Positions 10,859 to 23,310 are shown, numbered from the stretch's first letter. The stretch is DNA of 64,000 nucleotides from Diphasiastrum complanatum (GCA_029204225.1 MU832102.1:1-64000), one strand, 5' to 3'. Notes: a model not told the origin generated them from the letters alone. Program-made: numbers and translations.

Positions 10859-12440
10859 TAGTACAAGAGGTTTTGTTGAAATTGATAGGGTTAATCCAAA
10901 TCAAAGCCAAAATTAGCAGTTTTTTGGATACTAGTCAAATTTTGTGTAGCGAGTTGGATTTGATAGCTATCCTCAAAATTTTTGGTCCAGATCTTGTTGT
11001 GGGCCGTAGGAACCCTTTTCACACGTGTGAGGCCGTACAGCTCCGGTTTTGATTGAGAAATTTCAAAAATTTCTAGAATTTGACTCACATACCCAATTTG
11101 AGTGATTTTTGGTGCAAAATCAAGCATTTTCTATAGAGAATCTAATCCCTTGATTAGATCTTGGATTAGATTAGCCAAGAAATTAAATTTGAAGCTTGAA
11201 TTAGGTGCATTAATTGATTATCTCTGATTTTTTGAGTGCATGTTGAAGTTGAGAGAGATTTTGCTAAAAATCATAGATTGAGTGATATGCAAGGTGAGAG
11301 GTTGAAATCCATTGTACCATCACTCTAGATTTGTTCAAGAGTGATAGGGTCAAGTTTAGAAGCATCAATTTGCTAGAAAAAATCTTTGGATCTGTCCTCC
11401 AAGTGAAACCTTTGAGAGTTTCTAGTGCATATAGAGCATCTATGCAAATCTTTTGTAGAATTTGACATAGATTGGCTTAAATTGAGAGTTCTAGAAAAGA
11501 AATTGAGGTCCAAGTCACATTGTTCAACCCTACTCAATTTGTTTGAGTGATTGTAAGGTTTGAAAAGAGTCATTAAGGTGTCTATGACAAATGTGTAGAG
11601 AGAGATCCAATTTTCTAAGAGTTCCTTCCTTTGTAGAGGGCAAGATCTAGAAGCTCATTTTGTGTTGTTATTGGTGGAGAGTTTGTCTTCTCCTAAGTGA
11701 TCAAATCTTTCTAAGTGGCATTAGCTCTTTGAAGCACAATATCTTAGTGAGAAAAATCACAACTTTTGATTTTGAATTTCATTCCAAGTCTTAAAAGGTA
11801 GAGTAATTGGTGGAATCCAATAGGAGTGATTGAATTCAATTTGTTGAGCAAAAATTGACATAGAATGTATGAAACTCAAATTAGTTCTATTCAACTTTCT
11901 TTGTGAGAGTGTGAGGGTCAATTTGTGATCCCATTGGATGTCTAGAATGAGGAGTCCATATTTGAGTATTCATGCATAGTTAAGATCTTTGTGAATTTCT
12001 AGTTGTCTGATTTTTTAAGCTTTGTGAAAAATTGGTGGTATAGTTTGTTGTCAAATCAAATCAAATTCATTCTAAATCTAAGAGTGAGATTATTTGGGTC
12101 AAGAGTGAGTCCAAAAAAAGTGATTAAGTTTGATTTTCATGTGTTTGAAACAAAACCCATCTTTTGTTCAAGAATCTCAAGTGTTGAGAGAATTAGTCAA
12201 GTGAAAAGAAAAAACTAGGTGTCAAATCTTTTCAAATCCATTTCAATTTTCAAAAGAAAGAGTCATTGGTATTTGATGAGTCCAATAGGAGATTGGATCT
12301 GATTTCTTTTGTGATTTGATTCAAAGATTGTGTGCTTTTGTCTTAGTGATCAAAGCAGGGTTTCTCCAAGTGACTAGTCATTAGTGTAAAGATTGATTCT
12401 TAGGTTTGTGAGCTAGATCTTTTGTAGATCATTCTAGATT
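10859..12440 (+). other. Family A untranslated leader
   Basis: 1.6 kb without a long frame, AT-rich, full of GATTGAG, TTGTGAG and TCCAATAGGAG words. It holds a CACACGTGTG palindrome at 11020-11029 like those in the LTR. Length and lack of coding fit a leader or spacer of a non-autonomous element. Confidence 0.45.
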
Positions 12441-12441
12441 A

Positions 12442-12790
12442 TTGAAGATGTTCAAATCTAGTCTCTTGAAAGTCAAAATTTACATTTGTAGAATTATATC
12501 ACAGGTTTTTATTCACATGGCATCAATAGGTGGCATCCTATTGAAGGAAAGAAAGGATCCTAAATGCAACCTTTATGGCAAGGGAGGATATATTTTCTCA
12601 AGAAGACCAATCCATCCAAGGAGAACCAAAGCAAGGGGGCCGAGGTGAAGGATGGAGCTTCAAGTTTGAAATGCAAATACAAGAAGGACAAGTCCAAGGG
12701 AAGGTGTTTCCTTTGTGGAAAGGTGAATGAGGCTTGGAGTCTCACAAGGACTTGCAAGATTTGTCTTCAAGATTCCATCACAACACATGT
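12442..12790 (+). pseudogene. Eroded gag zinc-knuckle region, family A
   Basis: One plus frame (12564 onward) reads KDKSKGRCFLCGKVNEAW and then a Cys, which lines up with KDKSKQKCFFCGRKGHYASEC of the gag ORF at 56.3-57.7 kb. The His and the spacing of the knuckle are lost. This shows the element once carried a copia-type gag in the orientation of its LTRs. Confidence 0.5.
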
Positions 12791-14450
12791 CAAATCTTTT
12801 GTGATTTTTCATTTGGAAGTGTATTCTTTGGTTCAAGATGCAAAGATAGATGTCACTTTCATAAAAGTTACTTGGATTTATTTCATGTCCTTGGAGAGTA
12901 GTTTGTTTGGAACTTTAGATACGTTCAAACTTAATGTTATTATCCAAGAGAAATCAATTAAGAATAAGGAGCAATCTCAAAGTGAAAATAGTTTCATTTA
13001 TGCTACCATGTCAACTTATGAAGAACCATTTTGCTTTGAAGGGATTTTGTATCTCAAAGGTGGCTTAAGGCAATGCCAGTTGAGTGTGATTCCTTAAAAG
13101 ATAGCAAAATATGTTTTCCTTGTAAGCTTACATTAGTTATGAAGTCAAGGAAATGGAAATATCTTCATAATGTAGGATCTTTTGGTTTCAATAGGATCAT
13201 GAATGATGTGTTCATTCATAAAGATGAAAATTGTATGTTTTCAATCCTAAAGGCAAGTTGTAAACTTCTTATGAGAATAAGTGAAGCATCCAAAGTGGAC
13301 ACTTATATCCATAAGCAAGTAGTTAGCCTTATTGAGATGGAGATACCTTTTGATTTCAATATTGGAAAAATCATGCCAAGTTGTGGTGATTTTTGGACTT
13401 ATGTTTCTAGCATAAGTAATTTTGATAATCAAGGAAGTGCATATTGTGTGGTCATAGTTGTTGTGATCATTATGAGACATGGAGGTCTCGGATTTCCATC
13501 AAGGAGCACCATGAAGAGGATCTTAAAGATTCATCTCAAGGTTCAAGTGTGTCAAGGATTGAGGAGGAGAGACCTTCTCAAGTTGTGATTCCAAAAAGAA
13601 ACTCAAGAAATATGGTTAATTCCATGTGGCTCACATTTCAAGGGAAAGAGGAGCATATCTCATGTGGTATACATCTCATACTTACTTCTCTTATGTCATT
13701 TGATAAATCAATTTGCTTTAGTGAGATCATTGCATCTCAAAATTGGAGTAAAGCCATACTAGTTGAGTATGAAGTCTCTCTTGAGAACATAGATGATGTT
13801 CTTAAAAGGTTGAAATTGATTTTAAATCAATTAGAAAGCAAATGGCTATTTCTAAATCGGGATGAATTTTATTCAGGGAAAGATTGCTTCAGCGTACCTT
13901 CAGATGATATAGGTTTCCTTTCTTTCTTGTAAACTCTTTATGAGAGTGAGTGAATCATCTTCTAAAGACACTTATCTCCATAATGAATTATTTAGCCTCA
14001 TTGGATCTGAGATTAGCATGGTAAACAAGCATGAAGATATGATGCAAACACTTTGTTATTATAACATGAATAGTCTTGCCAATTTAGATAAGTCTAATTC
14101 TCTAAATCATGGTAACATAATGTTAGATCTTTGTGATCCTAATAAGTCAAGAAAAAATCTTTACTTTCTCATGGAGGAGCATGCACATGAAGAAGGAGCA
14201 AGCCTCAAAGTCAAGCATCTACATGAAATTTGGAAGGAATCAATTTCGAAGATGCTAGGATGGTGCAAAGCTCTCAAATTCATCAAAGATGTCAACATCA
14301 AAGAAGCACTATCATGGATATGGTGATTTCAGATCAACATCAAGCTCATTGGCTGATCTTCACACCTTTTGAACCAGCAAAGACCAATTCAGCCCATGGA
14401 GTCAAGTTCAAGATCATCATGTTTTCCATCAAGCTAAATTTACCAAGCTA
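12791..14450 (+). other. Family A interior, overlapping open frames of unknown origin
   Basis: Three staggered plus frames (12564-13097, 13073-13588, 13444-13932) and a fourth (13940-14326) are open for 128-177 codons but show no domain I recognise. An imperfect direct repeat of about 90 bp joins 13257-13345 and 13928-14015 (KVDTYIHKQVVSLIEMEI versus SKDTYLHNELFSLIGSEI). At 13892-13916, 25 nt are the exact reverse complement of the copia pre-integrase coding sequence near 8655. The frames may be a degraded captured sequence rather than element genes. Confidence 0.4.
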
Positions 14451-14451
14451 G

Positions 14452-14466
14452 GATTTTGAGGAGGAG
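14452..14466 (+). promoter_or_regulatory. Polypurine tract, family A
   Basis: ATTTTGAGGAGGAG stands immediately before the TGTGAAAA start of the right LTR. Family B has the same GAGGAGGAG before its LTR on the minus strand. Confidence 0.7.
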
Positions 14467-15298
14467 TGTGAAAAATGCAAAAATAAGCTTGGTAGAGGCC
14501 AAAAATCTTGTATATTGATAAACACACATGTGTGGAGCCTGTTCCCACGTGTGAAACTAGTGTACTTGTCATGTACCATAATCATATAGGATGTACATAT
14601 GATTTAATTCAAGTTCTAGTTGCTAAAAAGCCCAAAAACTAGTTTTCTAGACATATGACACATGGCATCAATCTATTGATTGCATGAGCCACATCCTTTG
14701 GTTAGGTGTCATATCCCATGTGTAGAGGACATCTCACACATGTGGAATAAGCTGAAGTAGGCGAATTTTGAGTTCTAGAAGATTTCCAAGTAGATCTCCA
14801 TATAGAAGGAAAATAGACCAAAAGTGCTCAAAATAGAAGGTTTTGTCCAAATGTCAGTTTTGCATGATAAATCATCATATGACAAAGAACCTTCACACAT
14901 GTGGGATCAGAGGGATGATCAGTACCACGAGCTCCCACTTATTGTATATATAGAGCCACATTTGGCCATAATCATTGTGAGACACCAATCTTGATTTTGG
15001 AAGCAATTTTGAGTGACTCTCTCCATTTGTCTACATTTGTTTTGATTGTTTTGAGGTTCTATCAATGTGTACTTGATTTTCAGGTTGGAGTACGTACTCA
15101 GACAGTGTTTCACACGTGTGAAACCAAAAAGTACACCTACCTTCAATTAATAATTGTTCTTGTTAGGATTTTGTGTCTAGAATTGATCTAGATTGATCTT
15201 AATCTCAAGTAGATTGATAGACCAAGTAATCTGACAACCAATCCCTCTTGAGGATCAGATTAGGATCCACTCTTGGTCCTTTTTGTACTTTTTGCACA
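14467..15298 (+). repeat. 3' LTR, family A
   Basis: 832 bp, equal in length to the left LTR. It includes an 18-bp perfect palindrome GTTTCACACGTGTGAAAC at 15107-15124, which differs from the left LTR copy by a few bases. Confidence 0.85.
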
Positions 15299-15779
15299 CT
15301 CAATTCTTTAGAGTTGATTAGAGATTGCTATTGCGCTTACTGCTTATCAATAGTTGCGCTTAATTCAGACTTATATTTAGTCACTCAGAGATAACTTAGA
15401 GTACGCGGCTTCAATCCACAAACTTGTTGTACTCATTTTTTTCATACTGAATCAATACTATTTTCTTATTGCGTTCAGGTTCAAATCAGAATGTATGCAT
15501 TTCTGTAATTCTTCGCGACTGATTATTTGTCTGATAATTCAATGCTTAATGTTTAGCTACGTAATCACTGTAGTGCTAATGATTTCAAAGTTAGTTACTA
15601 TAAGATCGAATGTGACTTCTGTCACTATTGTTTTGTTCGAAAGTGGTATGCGTAGTCATGCATAGAGAAAGAGAAAGATAGTTCATTTTGCTATGCACGA
15701 TAAGTCTTAATTCTTATCGTTCGAATTTTTTTTAATTCCATTCTAGTTGACCTATCTTTTCACACACCTCTTTCCAACA
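15299..15779 (+). repeat. Right part of copia LTR
   Basis: Runs from the family A insertion point to TTTCCAACA, directly followed by a primer site. It is the 3' end of the LTR of the copia whose gag begins at about 15957. Confidence 0.5.
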
Positions 15780-15791
15780 TGGTATCAGAGC
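15780..15791 (+). promoter_or_regulatory. Copia primer binding site
   Basis: TGGTATCAGAGC right after the LTR end AACA; initiator tRNA-Met type. Confidence 0.8.
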
Positions 15792-15956
15792 GTTGATTCT
15801 TCAAGGCCTAATACTATATCAGAATGCAAGCTCTAATATTCAATATCTTTTGCGATATCAAACTATTTTTTAGTTTGAATCAGTTTGTTTTGGTATCAAA
15901 GAATTGATTTTCACAACACGGTATCTCTCTTAACGTCAACAGACTAAAGTTTCAGA

Positions 15957-17165
15957 TGGATTCTCAAAGTAAAGTCGGTCATATCGCGAACAAGTTGAAT
16001 TGATCCAATTATCATTTATGGAAATTTAAGATGAAGACCTTGCCAATTGCCAACGAGTTGTGGGATGTTGTTACATGTATTGAAGTGAAGCCTAAAGACG
16101 ACACATAAGACTCGAAATGGAAATCGAAGGATGGTAAAGCCTTCGCGCTTATTATTCTCAATATATCAGATACTCAAATTGGCCACATAGCTGAAGCCAA
16201 AACTTTAAAAAGAAGTTTGGGACATCATGAGCTCCCTATATGATGTGAGAGATGTAACTACCAAGTTACATCTATGAAGAAAATTCTTCACACTCAAGAT
16301 GTCAAATATTGATTCTCTTCATAATCATATTAACCAGTTTAAGAATCTCTTGCAACAGATGGCTGCTGTTGGATCAGTCATAGATGGTCAAGATGCAAAT
16401 ATGACATTGCTTTTAAGCATGCCCTCTACATATGAGAATTGAGTGACAATCATCATGACACAGTCAGATTTAACTCTTACCAAAGTTATTGCTATGTTGC
16501 TGCAAGAAGATAATCGAAGAAGTCAAGACACTTTGTCTACCTCTTCGTCTCATCCTCTATATGTCAACAAGAGCTCGAAATGACAGAAGCAAAAAGGCTC
16601 CAAGCAGTCTGCATCGAATCAGAAATAGACTCACTCAAAGTCAAGAACAATCATTGAATCCACATTTGTCGAAGAAGAAGATGTTTTGCAGGTATTGCGA
16701 ATGCAATAACCATGAGATCCAGGATTGCCGAATTCTCAAAGCAAAGAATGCAGCCAAGGAATCTGATCAACAAGCAAATATAGTTACAACATCTCCTAAA
16801 GTCGGAATGGACAAAGGCACGTTTATAGTCAAAGACAAAAACGCGAATTCGGATGATTTGTGGTTTTTGGATTCCAAAGCTACTCAACATATGACCAATC
16901 ATCGTGAGATGTTTTATGTTTTACAGTATGTTCATCTTGGTGACGATAGCACTCACACTATCAAATGTGAAGGTATTGTAAGATTAAGATTCCAGCATGA
17001 TCAATTCACACTACTGTCAAAAGTCTTACTATGTTCCTAAACTCTCCACAAATCTGTTATTAGTAAGTAGAATTACAAATTTAGGTCATAAGGTGGAGTT
17101 TGAGTCTGATCAATGCAAAATTATCGATAGGAATAATAAGATCCTTGCACTCAACAAGAGGCATT
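15957..17165 (+). pseudogene. Ty1/copia gag-protease (disabled)
   Basis: The start region reads MDSQSKVGHIANKLN, a stop, then NYHLWKFKMKTL, the copia gag N-terminus also seen at 23061 and (minus) 54028. Further stops and shifts follow. At 16680 onward FCRYCECNNHEIQDC is a good CX2CX4HX4C knuckle, and at about 16858 the protease reads LWFLDSKATQHM, with Lys for the Gly of the catalytic D-S/T-G triad. The frame stops at 17038 just before the YVP-like segment. No integrase or RT follows. Confidence 0.75.
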
Positions 17166-17169
17166 AATA

Positions 17170-17464
17170 CTTGTATAGATTGGCATCAAGTCCGTGAGGA
17201 TCTACGAACATTTGATTGACCAAAATGCGATGGTGCTTCTTCTTGAATTCGTCCAGATTTGCTCAAGCTAGCTTGATCTGCTCGTGACAGATTCTGTCGG
17301 TTGCTCAGCTTCTGTAATTGTAGCTGTAGATTCTGTAGAAGAAACATCATCGTTGGAAGATTCATGCTACGTAAAATATGATATAATGACACGACATCAT
17401 TTATTGATGGTTGTTGTAGGGTCGAAGATCTCTCTGTGGTAGTATCTCTCTCGTCTGTCAACAA
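17170..17464 (-). pseudogene. Copia integrase-RT spacer fragment (minus)
   Basis: A 92-codon minus frame ends SNVRRSSRT, resembling the basic RRSxR motif between copia integrase and RT, preceded by a Ser/Gln-rich spacer. It is opposite in strand to the adjoining gag-protease, so this is a junction of two elements. Short and weakly diagnostic. Confidence 0.35.
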
Positions 17465-20340
17465 GGATTAGAACACTGAATAGGTACCTAACTATGTAAA
17501 GATGCTACTTTTAGATAGTTCTCTACTTTTTCTCTATCTCTATCACCACTAACACTACTCACCCCTACTCTATTCCACTACACTAACATTCATCATGATT
17601 GAGGGTGAATGAGAAGAGAAGAAGAGAAGAAGAGAGAGGAAGAGAGGGGAAGAGGGTAAGAGAGAGTGAGAGAGATGAGATGGAGGTTAGCTCAAATGCT
17701 CAATTTCATTGCTTATGGAGAAACCTTAACTAGCATAAACGAAAAGCATGGGAACTGGAAATAACAAGCAAACCACAACAATAGCATAAGCAAGAGTGAT
17801 TAGCAAATGAGGATGCTTGAGCTCCCAAAATGATAGAGTCTCCTCCTCTCTATTGAGCATAAAAATAGAGTACAAATGGTGTCTTTTTATAAATGGGGAA
17901 GACCCTTGCCCCAAAATCCTATTGGCTAAATAAAACAAGATTCAATGCATCATAGAAGCCACGACAAAAGAAGAATCGAAAGCATGGACCGATTGACTAC
18001 GTAAATTTTCAAGCAACTTCCTCCTACAATTTTGCTTCCAACAATATAATGAGATTAAAGTGTACCTCGGGAGGAAAAGCCGGCATGCCGCATAAAGCCC
18101 ACAAGTCATGAATGCCACAAAGTCCCAATCAGATGGCCTCTTTGTTTTTGTCCTTTGCCAGGACAATCACTCATTCAGATGAAAAAGGTGTCGTGGTGTT
18201 TTGGCAGGGCAACGAGTGTAATAAATCAGTCCGTAGCCAAGTAGAAGAATCTGTGGGATGTAGGCAAACTTTGTAGGCCGCAATCAAGTTCAATTTTATG
18301 CTCAGACAGGTCTACGAGATCACAATAGCCTCTGGTATGTCGCAAATTTTTTATTTTTCGACGATGGGAGGCCGTGGACATGTTCTACAGCCCGTAGATA
18401 GTTGGTGTAGGAGGTCGCAGGACAGAGGGCAGACCCCAGGGCCATGTGGCAGGCTTTGATAGGTCGCAGAGGCTGTAGATCAGTAGCAAGGCCGCAGATG
18501 ACAAAGATAGGAGGCTGCAACAGACTGGTATAGGCCACAAATGTTTGATTCACTAAAAAAAAAAAACCGCTTGTTTCAACAGAACCAGCAGGGATACAAT
18601 GCCCCAGAAATCAGCGACGGAGGACTACAGAAATGCGATGGACTGGCTGTTTGATGTCTGCCAAAGATTGTGTGAATGATGGTAGTTCATGAATCATTGG
18701 CAGCGATGAAGAATGAGCAGATCAAATCCACTCTCTGTCAACGTTGGGCAGCAGAATGAAGTCTCACTCACTAAGCTCTTTGTTAGTTAGCTGACAGCAG
18801 AAGATGTAAGTCTAATATGCTTCCAATCAATCTTTGTCAACGTTGAAGGCAAAGTAGATTTTGATGGGTACCACTATGGGCAGTGATTTGCCTCTCTGCC
18901 TGCGACTTCCATCATACATATATTGTTTCCAATCTGAGACCCATTAACACAAGTACAATGCTTCAAAAGTCCAATGGTCAGCATGTTGGTACTATGGATT
19001 CAATCACACTTTGTCAATGCTGGACATCAAAATCAGCGATGAGGCATTGGATCAGAAGTATAACAATACTCTCTATTACTGATGAACCAAGAAAGCCTAA
19101 AGCCATATGTGTGAAGGATGCTACTGACATCACATGATTCTCATAGTAACATTGATAGATGCCTCCTTTAAGAGTAGATGAGCAATGAATGGCTCTAGTT
19201 GATATTGATTCAGAGAGGAGCTGAGGCTATTCCAGAAGAGTAATAGATAGTCATGTTGGCATCCTCTCCAATGAGGTGAGCATTTCCTCAAAGACGCTCC
19301 TAATCTTTCGAGAGTTATGGTGAAGATGATGATAGAAATCTATGATGATAGAGTAGTAAAAAATCTCTCATAAGCACACATATGAATTGGAATCTTCCAT
19401 TCTCAAGAGTGACAACCAACGAAAATCTAATGTAAAAAGTTTGATGCTCATATAGAATCTAAAAAGGTGGTGGAGATTTTCTCAATGATACAATGCATTT
19501 TAACTATTGCACACTTTCAAAGATGCCATTGAGTTAGCATCGAAGGACTCACTCTAAGAAACTTCAACCTCACAATGATAATTGCTTTCCATCGAATGAA
19601 TTCGAAAATCCCCAAATAAAAATTTGAGACTAAGAGATGGATCTACTTACACACATGTCTCATACCTTACACATAATAGAAACTATAAACACTCATAAAC
19701 AATGTGATGAAAAGTAATGAGTATAGATCAAAGGTAAATTACTCTTCAAGAATATGAGATTTCATTAACAACCTCTCTCAAACAACCCAAGCTCTCAACA
19801 ATGCAATGTGATTAGAACCCAACTCTATTACTCATGTTCAACTCCATACCATCACAAAAACTCCACTAACTCTCACAAAGCTTCACCACAAACCAACTTT
19901 TACAAACCACATATCTTTCAACCTCAAAAGTACCTAACTCCAAATGACACAACCCTCTCCTCAAAGACAACAAGGATAAAAAAAACTACTCTCTACTCAA
20001 AAGTATCAACTCTTCACATCATCTCACTATTATCCAACTATCTCAATCCTTAACTATCACATCAAACTCAATCACTCCAACTATATCTTAACACAAAGAG
20101 TGGCCTCCTTTTATAGTAAATCCCAATTGTCCCCCTTTAGAATGAGTCTTTGCCAATTTTCATGCCCTTCGAGCCCTTTTGTCCATTTGTCCAACACCCA
20201 TTGGCAAGTATATCAAGTGGTCTCCTTGAGGGTGTAGGGGTTGGTGCCATTTAAGGCCCCTTTCCAAAACTAGCCAAGATGCTCTCTTAGTCAAAAGCTA
20301 GAGAAAATATCTTCTAGGCCCTCTAGGTCCTAAAGTTTTG
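17465..20340. other. Non-coding repeat-derived block
   Basis: No credible gene. 17600-17680 is a purine tract of AAGAG/GAGAG words. 18230-18560 repeats variants of TAGGCCGCAGATG; 18720-19060 repeats variants of CTTTGTCAACGTTGGGCAG at roughly 110-190 bp steps. TATA-like boxes readable on the minus strand lie near 17885 (CCATTTATAAAAAGAC) and 20110 (TACTATAAAAGGAGG), as in LTR promoters, but no LTR pair could be matched. Confidence 0.35.
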
Positions 20341-20893
20341 TTTACATTTATTATCCAAATGGTGGATGAGGACTTTTGTCAAGCCCCTACTCCACCTAAG
20401 GTGCCCTCCATTTCCTTGGTCCTTGGTCCTTTGTTTCTTTTAGCCCTTCATTTCATTTTTCTTTTCTTTGTAGCAGGTACGGCTCGCCGGCCCTTGGCTT
20501 TTGGTTTCTCGAGATTACCGACTGATTTGCGTAGTCGTTTCGTTTTGTTTCATCCTGTTTCGTTCCGTCTCGTTACAGAGCTTGATTGATCTTGTCGCTA
20601 ATTCTTTCGCTTTGTTTCGGTTCATTTTGTGATCTGTATGCTTCCAATATGAATCAATGTCAAAGCTCGTTTAAGTTTCGCTTCGCTTCACTTCGTCTCG
20701 TTTTTTGTTTAGATTTCGTCTCGTTTCGTTCGGTTGTGTTACAGAGCCTAATAGATCCAACACGAATTATTCTCGAATAGAAATAATTCGAGTTTTGATA
20801 AAGTGTCGTGAATCGTTCGAGAAACTCTTTATCAGTTTGTCATCAGAGTTTTAGCTAAAATTTGCATTTGTCTAGGCGCATTTTTTGCATCAG
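20341..20893 (+). repeat. LTR-like segment before a copia gag
   Basis: TCGTTTCG, TTTCGTTCCG and TCTCGTT words repeat through 20520-20750; the segment leads to CAGTGGTATAGAGCC at 20891, an eroded primer site missing one C. Its U5 does not match the LTR before the related gag at 6731. Confidence 0.4.
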
Positions 20894-21006
20894 TGGTATA
20901 GAGCCTACCTTGTCAAAGTCTGACATAGCCGAAAAGCTATCAGATCCAAGGGGCTAAGCATTCAAACAAACAACCATTAACAAGTGAAAACAAAAATTCA
21001 AAAGCA

Positions 21007-21300
21007 ATGGCTTCAATCAGCAGCATACAATCCAAGATCTGCACAGTTCTGGATTCGTCAGGATCTAACTTTCTAGCATGAAAAGTTAAGACCTCGCTGA
21101 TACTAAAGGGTGAAGGATTATTTCCCTTGGTAGATGGCATGGAGGAGATGCCTACAACAACGAGCAAAGAGCTACGAATGGAGGGAGAAAAATGACAAGG
21201 TAGTAGCCTTGCTATCATCATTCATCGAGGATAGCCTCACACTTGACCTGGCTACACTCTCCAACGCAAAGGAGATGTGGGATACACTACTCACAAGTGG
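21007..21300 (+). pseudogene. Copia gag 5' fragment, second copy of the 6.7-kb family
   Basis: Starts ATGGCTTCAATCAGCAGCAT as at 6731 and parallels it for 290 bp, including the leader from 20900 (TCTGACATAGCC, GCTATCAGAT). The Trp codon in FLAWK has become TGA and an indel breaks the frame near 21170. Ends abruptly at 21300 where the 250-bp repeat begins. Confidence 0.75.
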
Positions 21301-21303
21301 TTG

Positions 21304-21553
21304 AATATACAATACAAAGGAAATGGTCTCCTTTCATAGTTGAGAGGTAGACCTAATTTCCTACCTCCCTTTATGTTCAAATTCAAATATTTGGTGGGAA
21401 AGGACCCTCCAATCCCTAACTTGACTTTTAGGCCTCTAGACTTATTTACTTGCATATATAGCCCTATCCATTTGATCAAATAACAATGTGATCACTAGGT
21501 TGGACTTACACATGTAGGGTGCCAAATCCCTCTCACTTATTAACTGCTAATAA
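21304..21553. repeat. 250-bp direct repeat, left copy
   Basis: ACAATACAAAGGAAATGGTC to TCTCACTTATTAACT repeats at 22787-23046 with scattered substitutions and an indel. Both copies carry a minus-strand TATA-like box (in the right copy CTATAAAAGGAG near 22815) and end in TCTCA, which reads TGAGA on the minus strand. Possibly LTRs of a small minus-strand element. Confidence 0.55.
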
Positions 21554-22640
21554 ATGAATAATCTAATTAAGGTTGTCTCGATATCCTCAAACCCTCCAAC
21601 AATATCCTCCACCAAAATTGGTGACGGTTCCACGACACTTGCCTCAATGCTTGAATCCCGCGGAATGTTGTGCGGTGACGAAGTTGGAAAGACGTTATTC
21701 AGTTGCGAAATAAAATTGCTTGCTACAGGAAAAGCATAGATACTGATTTGCCTATGTAAAACTTGAAGCTTTATTTGTTGATGATTAACGAACTTGCACT
21801 TGCCAGATTTTCAATAATAACCATATGAGTCTGATAACCTTGTTTCTTGACAAATGGGTAGTCAGCACCATTCATAAAAGGATCCCAAGATAACACTTGT
21901 TGATTTTAATCATCGTAGATAAGTGATGCTACTAGCAATGACATTGTTGAAGCTAATAACAAGGTTACAGTTTTTTTTTTTGACAAGTTCAAAAATTTGT
22001 AACTTTCTCAATACTTAACAAAATGTAGAAAAACTTATATCTCCAGAAAGCCCTTACAATGATCTACAAGTTTGTTTATTTAGATTGAATTATAGAGAAT
22101 AGAAGGTCGGGCAAAAAATGAATCAAATATGGCCCAAAAATAAAATATTTGAAAATTTTTGGTTTATGACAAGTTTATAGAATTTTGTTGCCAACTTCAA
22201 AAATTTGTAAGTTTCTCAATACTTAACGAAAGGAAAAAAAAAAAACTTCAAAAAGCACTTTTAATGCTCTACAACTTTAACTACTCAAATTGAATTATAG
22301 AGAATAGAAGGTCAGGTGGAAAATGAATAAAACATGGCAGAAAAACTAAAAAGTAGAAAATACAGTCCCCACTCATTTTTTTGAACGTTTTTGGACATAA
22401 CTCTCACAAATCACATCCATAATGCAAAGTTAACCCTAGCATGCCAAAACTAAGATGCCTAAATGCATTCTGGCCACAAAATATAAAAGAAAATGCTAAC
22501 AAGCAAGATGAGAGTGCATTGCTCCCCAACAACTGTGTCAAAATTGTAGGGTGCTCTCGCCTATCACAACTTGTAGTAGTTACATTCCCAAGGGAGCATG
22601 ACCTCACCTTCAACCTGTTAGCAAGAGAATGGAGAGTGAA
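21554..22640. other. Spacer with an internal 140-bp direct repeat
   Basis: 21988-22127 and 22196-22333 are imperfect direct repeats (TTCAAAAATTTGTAA, CTCAATACTTAAC, TTGAATTATAGAGAATAGAA). No gene seen. Confidence 0.4.
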
Positions 22641-22641
22641 C

Positions 22642-22751
<110 letters not shown>

Positions 22752-22786
22752 CAATTGGGAGAATTGCTTTAGATTAGCAAGATTGG

Positions 22787-23046
22787 ATTTACAATACAAA
22801 GGAAATGGTCTCCTTTTATAGTTGAGAGGTAGACCTTATTTCCTACCTCCCTTTACTTTCAAAGTCAAATATTTGGTGGGAAAGGACCCTCCAATCACTA
22901 ACTTGACATTTAGGCCTCTAGACTTATTTACTTGCATAAATAGCCTAAAAGTTTCTTTATTGCTATCCATTTGGTCTAATAACAATGATCACTGGGTTGG
23001 ACTTACACACGCAGGGTGCCAAATCCCTCTCACTTATTAACTACTA
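22787..23046. repeat. 250-bp direct repeat, right copy
   Basis: Second copy of 21304-21553. It includes an extra AAAAGTTTCTTTATTG near 22950 that the left copy lacks. A copia gag begins 15 bp after it. Confidence 0.55.
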
Positions 23047-23060
23047 ATTACAATACCAAA

Positions 23061-23310
23061 ATGGATTCTACTTCTAGTTCCTCTCTGATTGACAAACTCG
23101 ATGGAGAGAACTACCATCTCTGGAAGTTCAAGATGAAGGTCATTCTATTAGCCAAGGAACTGTGGGACATAGTTGATGGTACCGAAATCAAGCAGAGGCT
23201 GATGCAACTAGGATCACCAAATGGAGGCAATGAGATGGCAAGGCTTTTGCCTTAATCACTCTTGTCGGAAATCAATGAGAATGTGCAAAAGCTAATGAGC
23301 GAGCTTGGTG
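23061..23310 (+). pseudogene. Copia gag 5' fragment
   Basis: Reads MDSTSSSSLIDKLDGENYHLWKFKMK and LLAKELWDIVDGTE, the same gag family as at 15957 and (minus) 54028. The frame breaks after about 65 codons. It is cut near 23310 by an inserted gypsy-type segment; integrase and RT resume at 25430, which may be the same element. Confidence 0.7.

Larger units (their letters stand above)
10014..15298 (+). mobile_element. Complete LTR retroelement, family A (no RT seen)
   Basis: Two 832-bp direct repeats (10014-10845 and 14467-15298) begin TGTGAAAAATG and end TTTTTGCACA, so both are TG..CA. I counted by eye about 25 substitutions and no net length change, about 97% identity. TGGTATCAGAGCC follows the left LTR directly, and a purine stretch ending GAGGAGGAG precedes the right one. 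Flanking 5-mers are CTCAC and CTCAA, a 4/5 match to a target duplication. The 3.6-kb interior has an eroded gag knuckle but no protease, integrase, RT or RNase H motif, so it looks non-autonomous (LARD-like), mobilised by a copia-type partner given its primer site. Confidence 0.85.
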
